Below the pieces are notes generated by a model. The model was not told the DNA's origin. It ran no database searches and was given only the letters and a program-made list of their open reading frames with translations. 64,000 nucleotides of DNA from Hyphomonadaceae bacterium ML37 (GTDB lineage: Bacteria; Pseudomonadota; Alphaproteobacteria; Caulobacterales; Maricaulaceae): contig CP091241.1 in NCBI GenBank assembly GCA_027627685.1, positions 2,388,501 to 2,452,500 of the forward strand, read 5' to 3'. The translations under genes were made by a program, and so were the position numbers. Of the stretch, positions 52,466 through 61,007 are shown piece by piece (the stretch's first letter is position 1; each line of letters opens with the position of its first letter).

Positions 52466-53035
52466 ATGCTTCGCCGTTTCGCCGCGCTCAGCGCTCTCGC
52501 CGCCGCCTGCGTGCTTGGCGCGCCCGCCCACGCCCAGCTCAGCGAGCTACGCGGCGGGGTGGCCGCTCACGACGTCTATAACGGACGCGAGGATGGCGTT
52601 CAGATCATCGCCGAGGTGCTGTTTGACAGCCCCGATTTCCTCAACTGGGCCTACTCGCCACGGCCCTATATCATGGGCTCGTTCAACACGTCCGGCCTGA
52701 CCAATCTTGGCGCGGTGGGACTGGCCTGGGAAGGCTCGGCCACCGAGCGCCTGACCTTTGAAGGCTCGTGGGGCATCGCCTATCATGACGGCGTGACCGA
52801 TTATGTCGACCTGCCGCCCGACGATCCCGACCGCATCCGCCTGGCCGCCACCCGCGCCGGGCTGGGCTCGCACTATCTGTTCCATCTGCGCCTGGGGACC
52901 GATTACGCCTTGAACGACACCTGGCGGGTGGGCGTGTTCTACGAGCACTATTCCCACGGCCAGATCCTGGGCAATGGCCGCAACCAGGCCCTCGACGAGA
53001 TCGGCGTGCGGCTGGGCTACCGGTTCGGGAATTAG
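52466..53035 (+). CDS. PagL-like lipid A 3-O-deacylase (acyloxyacyl hydrolase)
   Basis: 189 residues with a signal peptide (cleavage near PAHAQ), then an eight-stranded outer-membrane beta-barrel pattern ending in an aromatic residue region (GVRLGYRFGN). The catalytic HxS is in VFYEHYSHGQILGNGRNQ, with a candidate Glu in ALDEIG. PagL removes the 3-O acyl chain of lipid A in the outer membrane. The distance from Ser to the Glu is about three residues longer than in the Pseudomonas enzyme, so the Glu assignment is tentative. Convergent and overlapping by four bases with astB. Confidence 0.8.
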   Translation: MLRRFAALSALAAACVLGAPAHAQLSELRGGVAAHDVYNGREDGVQIIAEVLFDSPDFLNWAYSPRPYIMGSFNTSGLTNLGAVGLAWEGSATERLTFEGSWGIAYHDGVTDYVDLPPDDPDRIRLAATRAGLGSHYLFHLRLGTDYALNDTWRVGVFYEHYSHGQILGNGRNQALDEIGVRLGYRFGN

Positions 53036-54384
53036 CTTCCTGGGCGCTGGAACGGATAGAAGTCCGAGCCAAGCTCCAGAATGCCGGTGAGCGCGTCCAG
53101 CGCGCGCCGGCTTTCATCCACCAGTGCCGGATCGCCCAGATCCTGAGGCGCCAGCGTCTCGCGGTAGTGGGTGTTGGCCCATTCGGTCAGGGCGTCATGG
53201 CGCTGCGCCGTCAGCCAGGCGCCCGGATTGACCGCGGCGCGCTGGGCCTCGTCCAACACCACGCGCAGGCGCAAACAGGCCGGCCCGCCGCCATTGCGCA
53301 TGGACTGGCGTACGTCCGCAAACTCAACCGCGCCGATCGGGCCATTGCCGGCGGTCAGGCGCTCGGCATAGGCGCGGGTCGAGGGGGTCTCCTCGGTCTC
53401 TTTCGGGGCCAGCAGGACCTGACGGCTTTCGCCTGGCCAGATCAGCAATTGCGAATTGAACAGGTAGGATGCGATGGCGTCGGTCAGCGGGACCTCGGCG
53501 TCGGGCACTTCCACGAACACCGGCTCGAACAGCCCGTCTGCGGCGCGGCGGATGGCGTCGAGGGCTGCGGCGGAGTCCACGAACGCGTGCTCGTGATAGA
53601 ACAGCACCGGGCCGGTGCCGACGCACACCACGTCATTATGGAATGCGCCCGCCTCGATGGCTTGGCGCGACTGGCGGATATGCACGGTGCGCGCCGGGTC
53701 CAGGCCATGGCGGCGCGCGACCGCCTCGCAGGCCTGCAGGGTCTGGCGAGCGGGATACTTCGCCTGCCAGGTCTCGAACGCGTCGCGGCCATGGACGAAA
53801 ATCTCCACCCCCGGCGCGCCATGCTCCGCGCACAGGCGCACATGATTGGCCGCGCCTTCATCGGCGAAATGGGCCTGTGAGGGCAGCGCGCCATGGACGG
53901 CGAAGCGGGCCTCATCGGCGAAGATGCGCGAGAGGGCTTTCTGAGTCTGAGTGTGCTCGATGGAGCGGTGCAGCGCCGTGACCAGATTGGCCGGGGTGAA
54001 ATGCACGCGGGCGTCGGCTGTGTCAGCGCCCGGCGACACGGTGGCGGCGTTGGCCGCCCACATGGACGAGGCCGACAGCATGTTCAGCGCCAGCTCGGGC
54101 GCGGCCTTGTAAGCCGCCTCCCACACCGCGCCGTCAGTGCGGCCAGTGAAGCCCAGCGCACGCAGGGCGGGTATGTCCGGACGTTCCTGTGGCGGGAGGA
54201 GACCCTGCGCGAGCCCCGCATCTGCCAGCCTGCGCGCCTTGGACAGGCCTTCGAGAACCCCTGCGCGCGGACGCGCCACGGCGCCGCGATTTTTCGCACT
54301 GGCCAGATTGCCCGGCGCGAGCCCGCCATAATTGTGGGTCGGACCGACCAGCCCGTCGAAATTGGCCTCCACCGCGCCGGTCAT
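53032..54384 (-). CDS. astB: N-succinylarginine dihydrolase
   Basis: 450 residues. It opens EANFDGLVGPTHNYGGLAPGNLAS and includes SSMWAANAATVSPGADT, the catalytic His region FHNDVVCVGTGPVLFYHEHAF and the active-site Cys in NGGGPACLRLRVVL (about residue 369). It converts N-succinylarginine to N-succinylornithine plus CO2 and ammonia, step two of the arginine succinyltransferase (AST) pathway. Last gene of the operon, overlapping astD by four bases. Confidence 0.97.
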   Translation of the reverse strand: MTGAVEANFDGLVGPTHNYGGLAPGNLASAKNRGAVARPRAGVLEGLSKARRLADAGLAQGLLPPQERPDIPALRALGFTGRTDGAVWEAAYKAAPELALNMLSASSMWAANAATVSPGADTADARVHFTPANLVTALHRSIEHTQTQKALSRIFADEARFAVHGALPSQAHFADEGAANHVRLCAEHGAPGVEIFVHGRDAFETWQAKYPARQTLQACEAVARRHGLDPARTVHIRQSRQAIEAGAFHNDVVCVGTGPVLFYHEHAFVDSAAALDAIRRAADGLFEPVFVEVPDAEVPLTDAIASYLFNSQLLIWPGESRQVLLAPKETEETPSTRAYAERLTAGNGPIGAVEFADVRQSMRNGGGPACLRLRVVLDEAQRAAVNPGAWLTAQRHDALTEWANTHYRETLAPQDLGDPALVDESRRALDALTGILELGSDFYPFQRPGS

Positions 54385-55835
54385 CCGTCCAGCCCCTTGA
54401 TCGCCTGACGCACCAGGGTGGGCGCAGCCTGGGCGGCCACCGGGTAAGCGCAGTAGTCGGCCGCATAGAAGGCGCTGGGGCGCAAATTGCCCGACTGGCC
54501 CGGGCCCCCGAACGGCATGGTGGAGGCCGCGCCCGGCGTGGGCCGGTTGAAGTTCACGATGCCCGCACGGACCAGCGCCCGGAAGCGCGGCCAGAGATCG
54601 GCGTCATCGCTGACCAGCCCTGCGGCCAGTCCATAGGCGGTGTTGTTGGCCTCGGTGATCGCCGCATCGAAGCTGGCTGCGCGGCGCACCTGGAGCAGCG
54701 GCCCGAACACCTCCTCGTCGGGCGTCTTCACGCCTTCCACATCCAGGAGCCCCGGCGTCACGAAGGCCGGGCCCTGCCCGCGTCCGGCCTTCACGATAGC
54801 GCGCGCGCCCAGCGCCAGCAGCGCGTCCTGGGCCTTGAGCACCTGATCGGCGGCGTGATTGCTGACCAGCGGGCCCATGAAGGGTTCGGGGCTTGCGTTC
54901 CAGGCGCCCAGCGTCAGCTGCGGGATCAGGGCGGCGACAGCCTCGATCACCGCGTCGCCCGCCTTGCCCTGCGGCACGATCAGGCGGCGCGCGCACGAAC
55001 AGCGCTGACCGGCGGTGATATAGGCCGACAGAACCGCGACGCGGGCCGCAGCCTCGGCGTCGGCGGCGTCCCAGACCACGAGCGGGTTGTTGCCGCCCAT
55101 CTCCAGCGCGAGCTGAATGCCGGTGCGTCCGGCAAAGTGTTTATGGATGAAAGAACCCGTGGACCAGGAGCCGGTGAACAGCACACCGTCCAGATCGCGG
55201 TCATCCAGCGCTGCCGCGCCGGTGTCGCGCGCGCCCTGCACCAGATTGAGCACGCCGGCGGGAAGGCCTGCTTCAGCCCATAGCTGCGCGATCAGCGCGC
55301 CGATGGCCGGGGTCAATTCGGATGGCTTGAAGACAATCGTATTGCCCGCCAGCAGGGCCGGCACGATATGGCCGTTGGGCAGATGGCCGGGGAAGTTATA
55401 GGGGCCGAGCACAAACATCACGCCCAGCGGCTTGTGCTCCAGCGTCTGCTCGCCGAAATCGGTTTGCGTGCGCGTGGACCCGGTGCGCTCGGTATAAGCC
55501 TTCACCGACACCGCGATCTTGCCGGCCATGGCGCCCGCTTCCGTGCGCGCCTCCCAGAGCGGCTTGCCGGTTTCGCGCGCGATCAGCTCGGCGATGGCCT
55601 CGCTGCGCTCTTTGAGAAGCGCCGCAAACCGCTCGGCCACGGCGCGGCGCGTATCATACCCCGCCAGCGCCCAGTCCGGGAACGCCGCGCGGGCTGCCAC
55701 GAAAGCCTCGCGCACATCATCCGGCGAAGCGGCGGCGCCCTCCCAGACCGTATCGGCGCTGGACGGGTCGATGGAGCGGAAGGCCGCCGCGCGGCCCTCG
55801 CGCCAGGCGCCGTTGATGAAGAGGGATGCGGTCAT
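54381..55835 (-). CDS. astD: N-succinylglutamate 5-semialdehyde dehydrogenase
   Basis: 484 residues, aldehyde dehydrogenase superfamily. LFINGAWREG, the substrate-channel FVLGPYNFPGHLPNGHIVPALLAGN typical of AstD, the Glu in LALEMGGNNPLVVWD and the catalytic Cys in TAGQRCSCARRL (about residue 281). It oxidises succinylglutamate semialdehyde to succinylglutamate with NAD, step four of the AST pathway. It starts five bases after astA and overlaps astB. Confidence 0.96.
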   Translation of the reverse strand: MTASLFINGAWREGRAAAFRSIDPSSADTVWEGAAASPDDVREAFVAARAAFPDWALAGYDTRRAVAERFAALLKERSEAIAELIARETGKPLWEARTEAGAMAGKIAVSVKAYTERTGSTRTQTDFGEQTLEHKPLGVMFVLGPYNFPGHLPNGHIVPALLAGNTIVFKPSELTPAIGALIAQLWAEAGLPAGVLNLVQGARDTGAAALDDRDLDGVLFTGSWSTGSFIHKHFAGRTGIQLALEMGGNNPLVVWDAADAEAAARVAVLSAYITAGQRCSCARRLIVPQGKAGDAVIEAVAALIPQLTLGAWNASPEPFMGPLVSNHAADQVLKAQDALLALGARAIVKAGRGQGPAFVTPGLLDVEGVKTPDEEVFGPLLQVRRAASFDAAITEANNTAYGLAAGLVSDDADLWPRFRALVRAGIVNFNRPTPGAASTMPFGGPGQSGNLRPSAFYAADYCAYPVAAQAAPTLVRQAIKGLDG

Positions 55836-55840
55836 GTCAG

Positions 55841-56857
55841 TCAGTCCTTGATCCAGAAACGTACGGGATCGCCTGCGCGCACATCCAGCGCGCGCCGGGC
55901 GTCGTCGTCGAGGCCGGCCTCGGCCTCGTCATGGGTGATCTGCGTATAGACACAGCGGAAATCGCCGATCCGGTCATTGGAGACCAGGGCGCGGCGGCGG
56001 TCACCGGCCGGGCTGGTACCGGCGACAGGCAGCACCTGGCTTTCGCGGATGGTGCGCACCTCGTCCGCGCCGCAGGAGACCAGCGGGCCGCCGTCGAAAA
56101 TGTCCACATAGCGCTCATAGCGCAGGCCCTCGGCCTCCAGCAGGCGCAGAGCGTTGACGCCATGGGGATGGGTCTTGCCGATCACCGCGCGCGCCTCGCG
56201 CGGCAACAGGTCGAGATAGATGAGGTGGGACGGCATGAGGTCGAGGATGAACTGGTTGTCCGTCGCCGCCGAGAGCCGGTCAGCCTCATCAAAGCTCATC
56301 TTGAAGAAAGGGCGCGAGACATGCTCGAAGAAGATGGAATCGCCCTTCTCATCCACCACGCCGCGCAATTCGGACAGAATGCGCTTGCCGAAGCGCTCGC
56401 GGGCGGACGCCACCAGCAGATAGCGCGCCTTGGCCGTCAGGCTGCCGGCCCCGGCGCCGCGCGCCGCATCGCTGACAAAGAGCGAGCCGACTTCCGTCGA
56501 GCCGGCGAAATCATTGACTAGCAGCATGGCGTCCATGTCGAAGCGCTTGGCCGCTTCCTTGGAGGCTTGGGCGAAGGTGAAAATCTTGAAGTCGAAATAC
56601 GGCTTCTTGACCCCCACCATGGCCTTGACCGCCGAGGTGCCGAGAATCTCTCCGGTCTCGCTGTCTTCCAGCATGAGCTGATAGGTGCAGTCGCACGGAT
56701 CGCTCAGCCTGCCGTCAAACGCGGCTTCGGACGCCGCCAGCTTGGCCGCCAGGGCGTCATCGGGCAAAGACAAGCTGGTGAAGCCCGGACCGGCCGCCCG
56801 GGCCAGCTTCAGGAACCCGTCCACATCGCCCGACCGGGCCGCGCGCACCACCAGCAT
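55841..56857 (-). CDS. astA: Arginine N-succinyltransferase
   Basis: 338 residues. Family signatures: LVVRAARSGDVDGFLKLA, GPGFTSLP-like GPGFTSLSLPDD, GAGSLTAKARYLLVA, ELRGVVDEKGDSIFFEHV and the C-terminal VCSGQ-equivalent regions. It moves succinyl from succinyl-CoA to arginine, committing it to the AST catabolic route. It lies 30 bases downstream of the M20 hydrolase and five bases upstream of astD in one operon. Confidence 0.95.
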   Translation of the reverse strand: MLVVRAARSGDVDGFLKLARAAGPGFTSLSLPDDALAAKLAASEAAFDGRLSDPCDCTYQLMLEDSETGEILGTSAVKAMVGVKKPYFDFKIFTFAQASKEAAKRFDMDAMLLVNDFAGSTEVGSLFVSDAARGAGAGSLTAKARYLLVASARERFGKRILSELRGVVDEKGDSIFFEHVSRPFFKMSFDEADRLSAATDNQFILDLMPSHLIYLDLLPREARAVIGKTHPHGVNALRLLEAEGLRYERYVDIFDGGPLVSCGADEVRTIRESQVLPVAGTSPAGDRRRALVSNDRIGDFRCVYTQITHDEAEAGLDDDARRALDVRAGDPVRFWIKD

Positions 56858-56887
56858 GAAATCTCCCCCTGTCGTCCCTGAACCCGG

Positions 56888-58144
56888 CTAGGCCTTGGCC
56901 AGCGCGCGCGCCTCTGCAGCGTTGAACCGGCCGCGGGCGAACTGCATCAGCATCACCGCCGACAGCTGGGCGCGCTCGGGCAGGCTGGAGAGCTTGGCGA
57001 TCTCCCGGCTGGAATGAATATCCGCGCCGCGCACGCCCAGCGTATCCACGTTGGGACAGCCCGACGCCCACAGATTATTGCCTTCGCACACCCCGCCCGT
57101 GTCTTTCCAGCGAATGTCGAGGCCCAGCGGCGCGCCGGCGGCGCGCGTCCATTCAAACATGCGCAAATTGGCCGGGCTCATGGGCTTGGGCGGGCGGGTG
57201 AAGCCGCCATGCAGATCAGCCGAGATGCCGTCGCGCGCATCAGTGAGTTTGACCAGCGCGTCGATTTCGGCCCGCGCCCAGATCGCGTCGTCTTCAGTTT
57301 TCACCCGCACATTGAAGCGGCAAATGCCCAGCTCCGGCACCACATTGGGCGCACCGCCGCCATCGATGCGCGAGACATTGAAGGTGACGTGCTCGCGCTG
57401 GCCGTTGAGCGCGTCGAGGCGGCGGGCGAAATCAGCGGCGGCGACAATGGCGTTGCGGCCCAGATGATGCTCGCGCCCGGCATGGGCGGCGCGGCCCCGG
57501 CAGCGCAGGGAGAAATTGCCCGACCCCTTGCGCGCGCCCGCCAACGAGCCATCCACCAGCGCCGGCTCATACGTCATGCCCACATGGGCGTGGCGGCCGA
57601 GCTCGGCGAGCACTGGCCCGGAGCCCAGCGAGCCGATCTCCTCGTCCGGGCTGATCAATATGTCATAGCCGATCTGGTCCGCCCACGGGCTGCGCTCCAG
57701 CCCCATGAGGGCGGTGAGCATGACGATCAGCCCGCCCTTCATGTCCGCCGCTCCCGGTCCGTTGATCGTGTCGTCGTCCAGCATGCGCCAGGCGTCAAAA
57801 CCGGAGCCCGGCGGAAACACCGTGTCGTGGTGGCCGGTCAGGACGATTTTTACCGGGGCGTCGGGGCGCCGGGTCAGGCGGAAGGCCGGCGTGTATTCGA
57901 CATCCCGGATCTCGCCATCGAGCTCGATCGTGGTCGACGGCGCGAGCTCCACGGCAGTGATCTCGCCGCCCAGCGCCGCAAACGCCGTTTCCAGCTCGGC
58001 GCGCATGGCTTCCAAACCGTCAGCGTTGCGGCTGCCGGAATTGATGGCGGACCAGGCTTTGACCCGCGCGACCATGGCGTCCGCCTCGCCCTCGATCCAG
58101 TCAAGGACGGCGCGGTCTTCCCGGTCGAGGGTCAGGGCGGTCAT
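56888..58144 (-). CDS. M20 family metallohydrolase in the ast operon (carboxypeptidase G2-like)
   Basis: 418 residues. The di-zinc ligand set is complete: His in LTGHHDTVFP, bridging Asp in GAADMKGGL, Glu pair in SPDEEIGS, Glu in YEPALVDG and the last His in ADIHSSREI. The lid/dimerisation domain holds GRAAHAGREHHLGRNA. The ligand pattern matches carboxypeptidase G2-like enzymes, which release glutamate from N-acyl-glutamates. Its place directly upstream of astA, with no astE in the cluster, suggests it cleaves N-succinylglutamate (inference). An acetylcitrulline deacetylase role is an alternative, since the arginine route here needs one. Confidence 0.85.
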   Translation of the reverse strand: MTALTLDREDRAVLDWIEGEADAMVARVKAWSAINSGSRNADGLEAMRAELETAFAALGGEITAVELAPSTTIELDGEIRDVEYTPAFRLTRRPDAPVKIVLTGHHDTVFPPGSGFDAWRMLDDDTINGPGAADMKGGLIVMLTALMGLERSPWADQIGYDILISPDEEIGSLGSGPVLAELGRHAHVGMTYEPALVDGSLAGARKGSGNFSLRCRGRAAHAGREHHLGRNAIVAAADFARRLDALNGQREHVTFNVSRIDGGGAPNVVPELGICRFNVRVKTEDDAIWARAEIDALVKLTDARDGISADLHGGFTRPPKPMSPANLRMFEWTRAAGAPLGLDIRWKDTGGVCEGNNLWASGCPNVDTLGVRGADIHSSREIAKLSSLPERAQLSAVMLMQFARGRFNAAEARALAKA

Positions 58145-58173
58145 GGACGGCTCCGGTGGCGCTACGTACGGGC

Positions 58174-59466
58174 TCAGGCGTGCTCAAGCGCCTGTTCGAG
58201 ATCGGCGATCAGATCGTCGGGATTCTCGATGCCCACCGAGATGCGCACAAGCCCGCCAGTGAAGCCCAGACGCTCACGCAGGGACTCCTCCACCGCCGCA
58301 TGGGTGGTGCTGCCCGGATGGCAGATCAGGGTCTCGGTGCCGCCGAGGCTGACCGCCAGCTTGACCACCTGCAGCGCGTTGAGCATGCGGAAGGCCGCAG
58401 CCTGCCCGCCCACCACATCAAACGAGAAGGTGGAGCCGTGATGGCCGCCGCTCTGGCGTTCATGCACCAGCTGGTCGCGCGAGCCGGGCTCGAGGAAGCC
58501 GAGATAGCGCACCTTCTCCACTTTCGGGTGGGTTTTCAGATAATTGGCCACGATCGCCGCGCCTTCAAAGGCGGCTTTCATGCGCAGGGTCACCGTCTCC
58601 AGCGAGCGCGCCAGCATCCAGCACGTATTGGGATCAAGATTGGTGCCCATGCCCGAACGCAGCTTGCGCACCGGGCGCATCAGGGCGTCAGAGCCCATGG
58701 CGGCGCCGCCGATCAGGTCGGAATGGCCGCCGATATATTTGGTGAGCGAATACACAACGATGTCGGCGCCGTGGGCCAGCGGCGTCTGGCCGATGGGGCC
58801 CAGAATCGTGTTGTCCACCACCACAGGCGGGCGATGACCCTGACGCTCGCCGATCTCTTCAGCCAGGCGCTTCATCTGGGTCAGGTCCACCACTTCATTG
58901 GTGGGATTGGTGGGGGTTTCGCAGAAAATCACCGCAATCCGCCCCAGTTGCAGGGCGGCCTCCACGGTTTCTGCGATCTCCGCCTCGCTGGCGCCCGCGA
59001 AGAAGTCGGCGCTTTTGATGCCGTACTGGGGCAGGATGGCGCGGATCAGCGTCTCGGTCCCGCCATAGAGCGGCGTGGACTGCAGCACCACATCGCCGGC
59101 ATGGGCGTGGGCCATGATTACGGTGGAGATGGCGCCCATGCCCGATGAGAAGACCAGCGCCTCCTCGGCCCCGTCAAACAGGGTGAGCCGGTCTTCGAGC
59201 ACTTCCATGTTCGGGTTGTTGAACCGCGAATAGAGAAGCCCCGCCTCAACCGGATCGCCGGACTGGGAGCGTCCGCCCATGACGCGGAAGAAGGACGCCC
59301 CCTCTTCGGCGGTGGCGAAGGCGAAGGTAGAGGTCTGGAAGATGGGCGGCTTGATCGAGCCTTCCGACAGCTTGGCGTCGAAGCCATAGCTCATCATCAT
59401 GGTTTCGGGGCTCAGCGAACGCGCGCCCAGCGCGCGCTTGCGGTAGGGCGTTTCAGGTTTGCTCAT
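58174..59466 (-). CDS. Cystathionine gamma-synthase family PLP enzyme
   Basis: 430 residues. Fold type I PLP enzyme of the Cys/Met metabolism family: PPIFQTSTFAFATAEEGA, YSRFNNPNMEVLEDRLTLFDG, FSSGMGAISTVIMA, CETPTNPTNEVVDL and the PLP-binding Lys in VVYSLTKYIGGHSD (about residue 242). It is compatible with methionine gamma-lyase, cystathionine gamma-synthase or O-acetylhomoserine sulfhydrylase; the exact reaction cannot be decided. The start at 59466 has GGAG suitably placed. It ends 29 bases before the M20 start, so it may share the ast transcript. A long hairpin lies in its leader. Confidence 0.85.
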   Translation of the reverse strand: MSKPETPYRKRALGARSLSPETMMMSYGFDAKLSEGSIKPPIFQTSTFAFATAEEGASFFRVMGGRSQSGDPVEAGLLYSRFNNPNMEVLEDRLTLFDGAEEALVFSSGMGAISTVIMAHAHAGDVVLQSTPLYGGTETLIRAILPQYGIKSADFFAGASEAEIAETVEAALQLGRIAVIFCETPTNPTNEVVDLTQMKRLAEEIGERQGHRPPVVVDNTILGPIGQTPLAHGADIVVYSLTKYIGGHSDLIGGAAMGSDALMRPVRKLRSGMGTNLDPNTCWMLARSLETVTLRMKAAFEGAAIVANYLKTHPKVEKVRYLGFLEPGSRDQLVHERQSGGHHGSTFSFDVVGGQAAAFRMLNALQVVKLAVSLGGTETLICHPGSTTHAAVEESLRERLGFTGGLVRISVGIENPDDLIADLEQALEHA

Positions 59467-59494
59467 AACGGGCTCCTGCCGGCGGCGCATGGAA

Positions 59495-59556
59495 GCGCCC
59501 AGCGGCGACAGACAAACGGGATCGGGTTTACCGCTCCTGTCTTGCGCCGCTGGCGC
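59495..59556 (-). promoter_or_regulatory. Long leader hairpin upstream of the PLP enzyme gene
   Basis: GCGCC-C-AGCGGCG (59495-59507, one bulged C) pairs with CGCCGCTGGCGC (59545-59556) over 12 bp, with a further AGACA/TGTCT pairing (59510-59514 with 59538-59542) inside. It begins 29 bases upstream of the start codon. It could be a leader regulatory structure; no known riboswitch consensus was matched. Confidence 0.4.
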
Positions 59557-59650
59557 GTGCGGGTCAACCCGGCGCACAGGGCGGCGGCCTGTTGCGGCGC
59601 TCTCCCGGACCGCATCGCCGCGCAATGTTTCCACCCCCCCCAGACGCAGA

Positions 59651-59680
59651 ACGGCCCGCCGGATTGCTCCGGCGGGCCGT
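59651..59680 (-). terminator. Hairpin terminator after the OmpA gene
   Basis: ACGGCCCGCCGGA (59651-59663) and TCCGGCGGGCCGT (59668-59680) form a perfect 13-bp stem with a 4-base loop, 27 bases past the ompA-like stop. The following minus-strand sequence has only scattered T residues, so it is a strong stem with a poor T tract. Confidence 0.65.
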
Positions 59681-59706
59681 CTGATTTGAGACTGACTGAC
59701 CTGGAC

Positions 59707-60819
59707 TTAGTTCAGGTTGATCAGGACTTCCACGCGCCGGTTCAGCGGCTCGCGCACGCCGTCCGGGGTCGCAACGGCCGGGCGGGATTCGCCGTAGGCG
59801 TTGATCGACACCGCACCGGCGGGAACGCCGAGACGGACCAGCTCGTCACGCACCGCACGGGCGCGGCGCTCGGACAGGCCGACGTTGTAGGCGGCCGAAC
59901 CGGAGCGGTCGGCGTGGCCATCGATGCGGACCGCAGCGACGCCGCAATTGCGGGCGGTGCTGATGGCGCTGTTGATGACGTTGCGCGACTGGTCGGTGAC
60001 GTTGGAGCGATCCCACTCGAAGTACACCACGAACTCGGCATCCTCACACGACGGCGGAGGCGGCGGAGGCGGGGGCGGCGGGGGAGGCGGCGGCGGAGGC
60101 GGAGGCGGAGGCGGGGGCGGGGGCGGCGGCGGCGGCGGAGCCGGCGGAGCCGCGAACAGATAGCGCAGACCGATCCAGGCCTCGTGACCGCGCAGCGCGT
60201 CCACATTGGCGCCCGGGGTGTAGCTGGTGGCCGAGTGGCCGAAATAGCGGTACTCGGTGTCCAGGGTGAGGTTCTGGCTCAACGCCCAGCCGATGCCGGC
60301 GATGAGCTGATAGCCCAGAGCCGTATCGGAATCGCGCAGCTGTATATAGCGCGGATCGCCCGGGATGATCGAACCGACCGGACGGGTGCCGTTCTGCCAG
60401 CCCGCCAGCGAGGCGGTGGACTGAACCCAGCCCAGGCCGGCGCCGACATACGGACGCCAGACGGAGCCAGTGTTGAAGTCGTACAGCACGTTGACCATGC
60501 CCGACCAGGCGTGGAATTTCGAGAAGCTGTCCTCGTAATTCCCGATCGAGCCCATTTCGTTGTAGCGATGGGCGAGTTCGCCCTCGATACGCCAGCCGCC
60601 AGCGTACTGGTAGCCAAGCGCCAGGCGCTGGCGCCAGTCGGCCCGGCCGTGAATGCCACCGCCGCGGGCTCCGTTGCCGAGCGAGCCGGACACGTCAGAG
60701 TCAGCGGGTGCGCCATAACCGACGCCGCCGCTGAGATACCAGCCCTCGTCGGCGGACGCCATGGACGGCGCGCCGAGCACCAGGCCCAGGGCCGCTGCAG
60801 TCATGAGGTATTGTTTCAT
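59707..60819 (-). CDS. OmpA family outer-membrane protein with 29-residue polyproline linker
   Basis: 370 residues with a signal peptide (cleavage near SMASADEG). Residues about 22-225 form an eight-stranded OmpA-type barrel (WYLSGGVGYGAP, RPYVGAGLGWVQS, EAWIGLRYLF). A run of 29 prolines (plus-strand 60052-60138) is followed by SCEDAEF and a peptidoglycan-binding OmpA_C domain with VRIDGHADRSGSAAYNVGLSERRA and YGESRPAV, ending NRRVEVLINLN. It ties the outer membrane to peptidoglycan. GGAGG about nine bases before the ATG. Translation through the Pro run will need EF-P. Confidence 0.95.
   Translation of the reverse strand: MKQYLMTAAALGLVLGAPSMASADEGWYLSGGVGYGAPADSDVSGSLGNGARGGGIHGRADWRQRLALGYQYAGGWRIEGELAHRYNEMGSIGNYEDSFSKFHAWSGMVNVLYDFNTGSVWRPYVGAGLGWVQSTASLAGWQNGTRPVGSIIPGDPRYIQLRDSDTALGYQLIAGIGWALSQNLTLDTEYRYFGHSATSYTPGANVDALRGHEAWIGLRYLFAAPPAPPPPPPPPPPPPPPPPPPPPPPPPPPPPPSCEDAEFVVYFEWDRSNVTDQSRNVINSAISTARNCGVAAVRIDGHADRSGSAAYNVGLSERRARAVRDELVRLGVPAGAVSINAYGESRPAVATPDGVREPLNRRVEVLINLN
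60052..60138 (-). repeat. CCN codon tract encoding 29 consecutive prolines
   Basis: An 87-base low-complexity tract of mixed CCG, CCC and CCT codons (seen as CGG/GGG/AGG on the plus strand) inside the OmpA gene. Codons vary, so it is not a pure triplet repeat, but it is still prone to slippage in multiples of three. Confidence 0.95.
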
Positions 60820-61007
60820 ACTTTAACCCCTCCGGGCGAATAGCCCTTCGTGTGATGAACGCGGAGCCTGTCGCGGGTTGCACCCGATGTGCCGTCTGAT
60901 GGCCCAGAATGCGGGCCGCCGAACACCTTGGCGACAAGACGCTCAACTCTTTCACTACAGGATTTTCACATACAGCGCTACCGCCAAGCGGCGACACGGG
61001 CCCGGTT

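Noticed and set aside
59467..59650. SAM-II, SAH, glycine or cobalamin riboswitch before the PLP enzyme
   Set aside because: Fragments such as GGGAGAG and GACAGGAG recall known motifs, but no full consensus could be assembled.
59924..60163. Plus-strand poly-Gly open frame
   Set aside because: It is the antisense reading of the OmpA polyproline tract.
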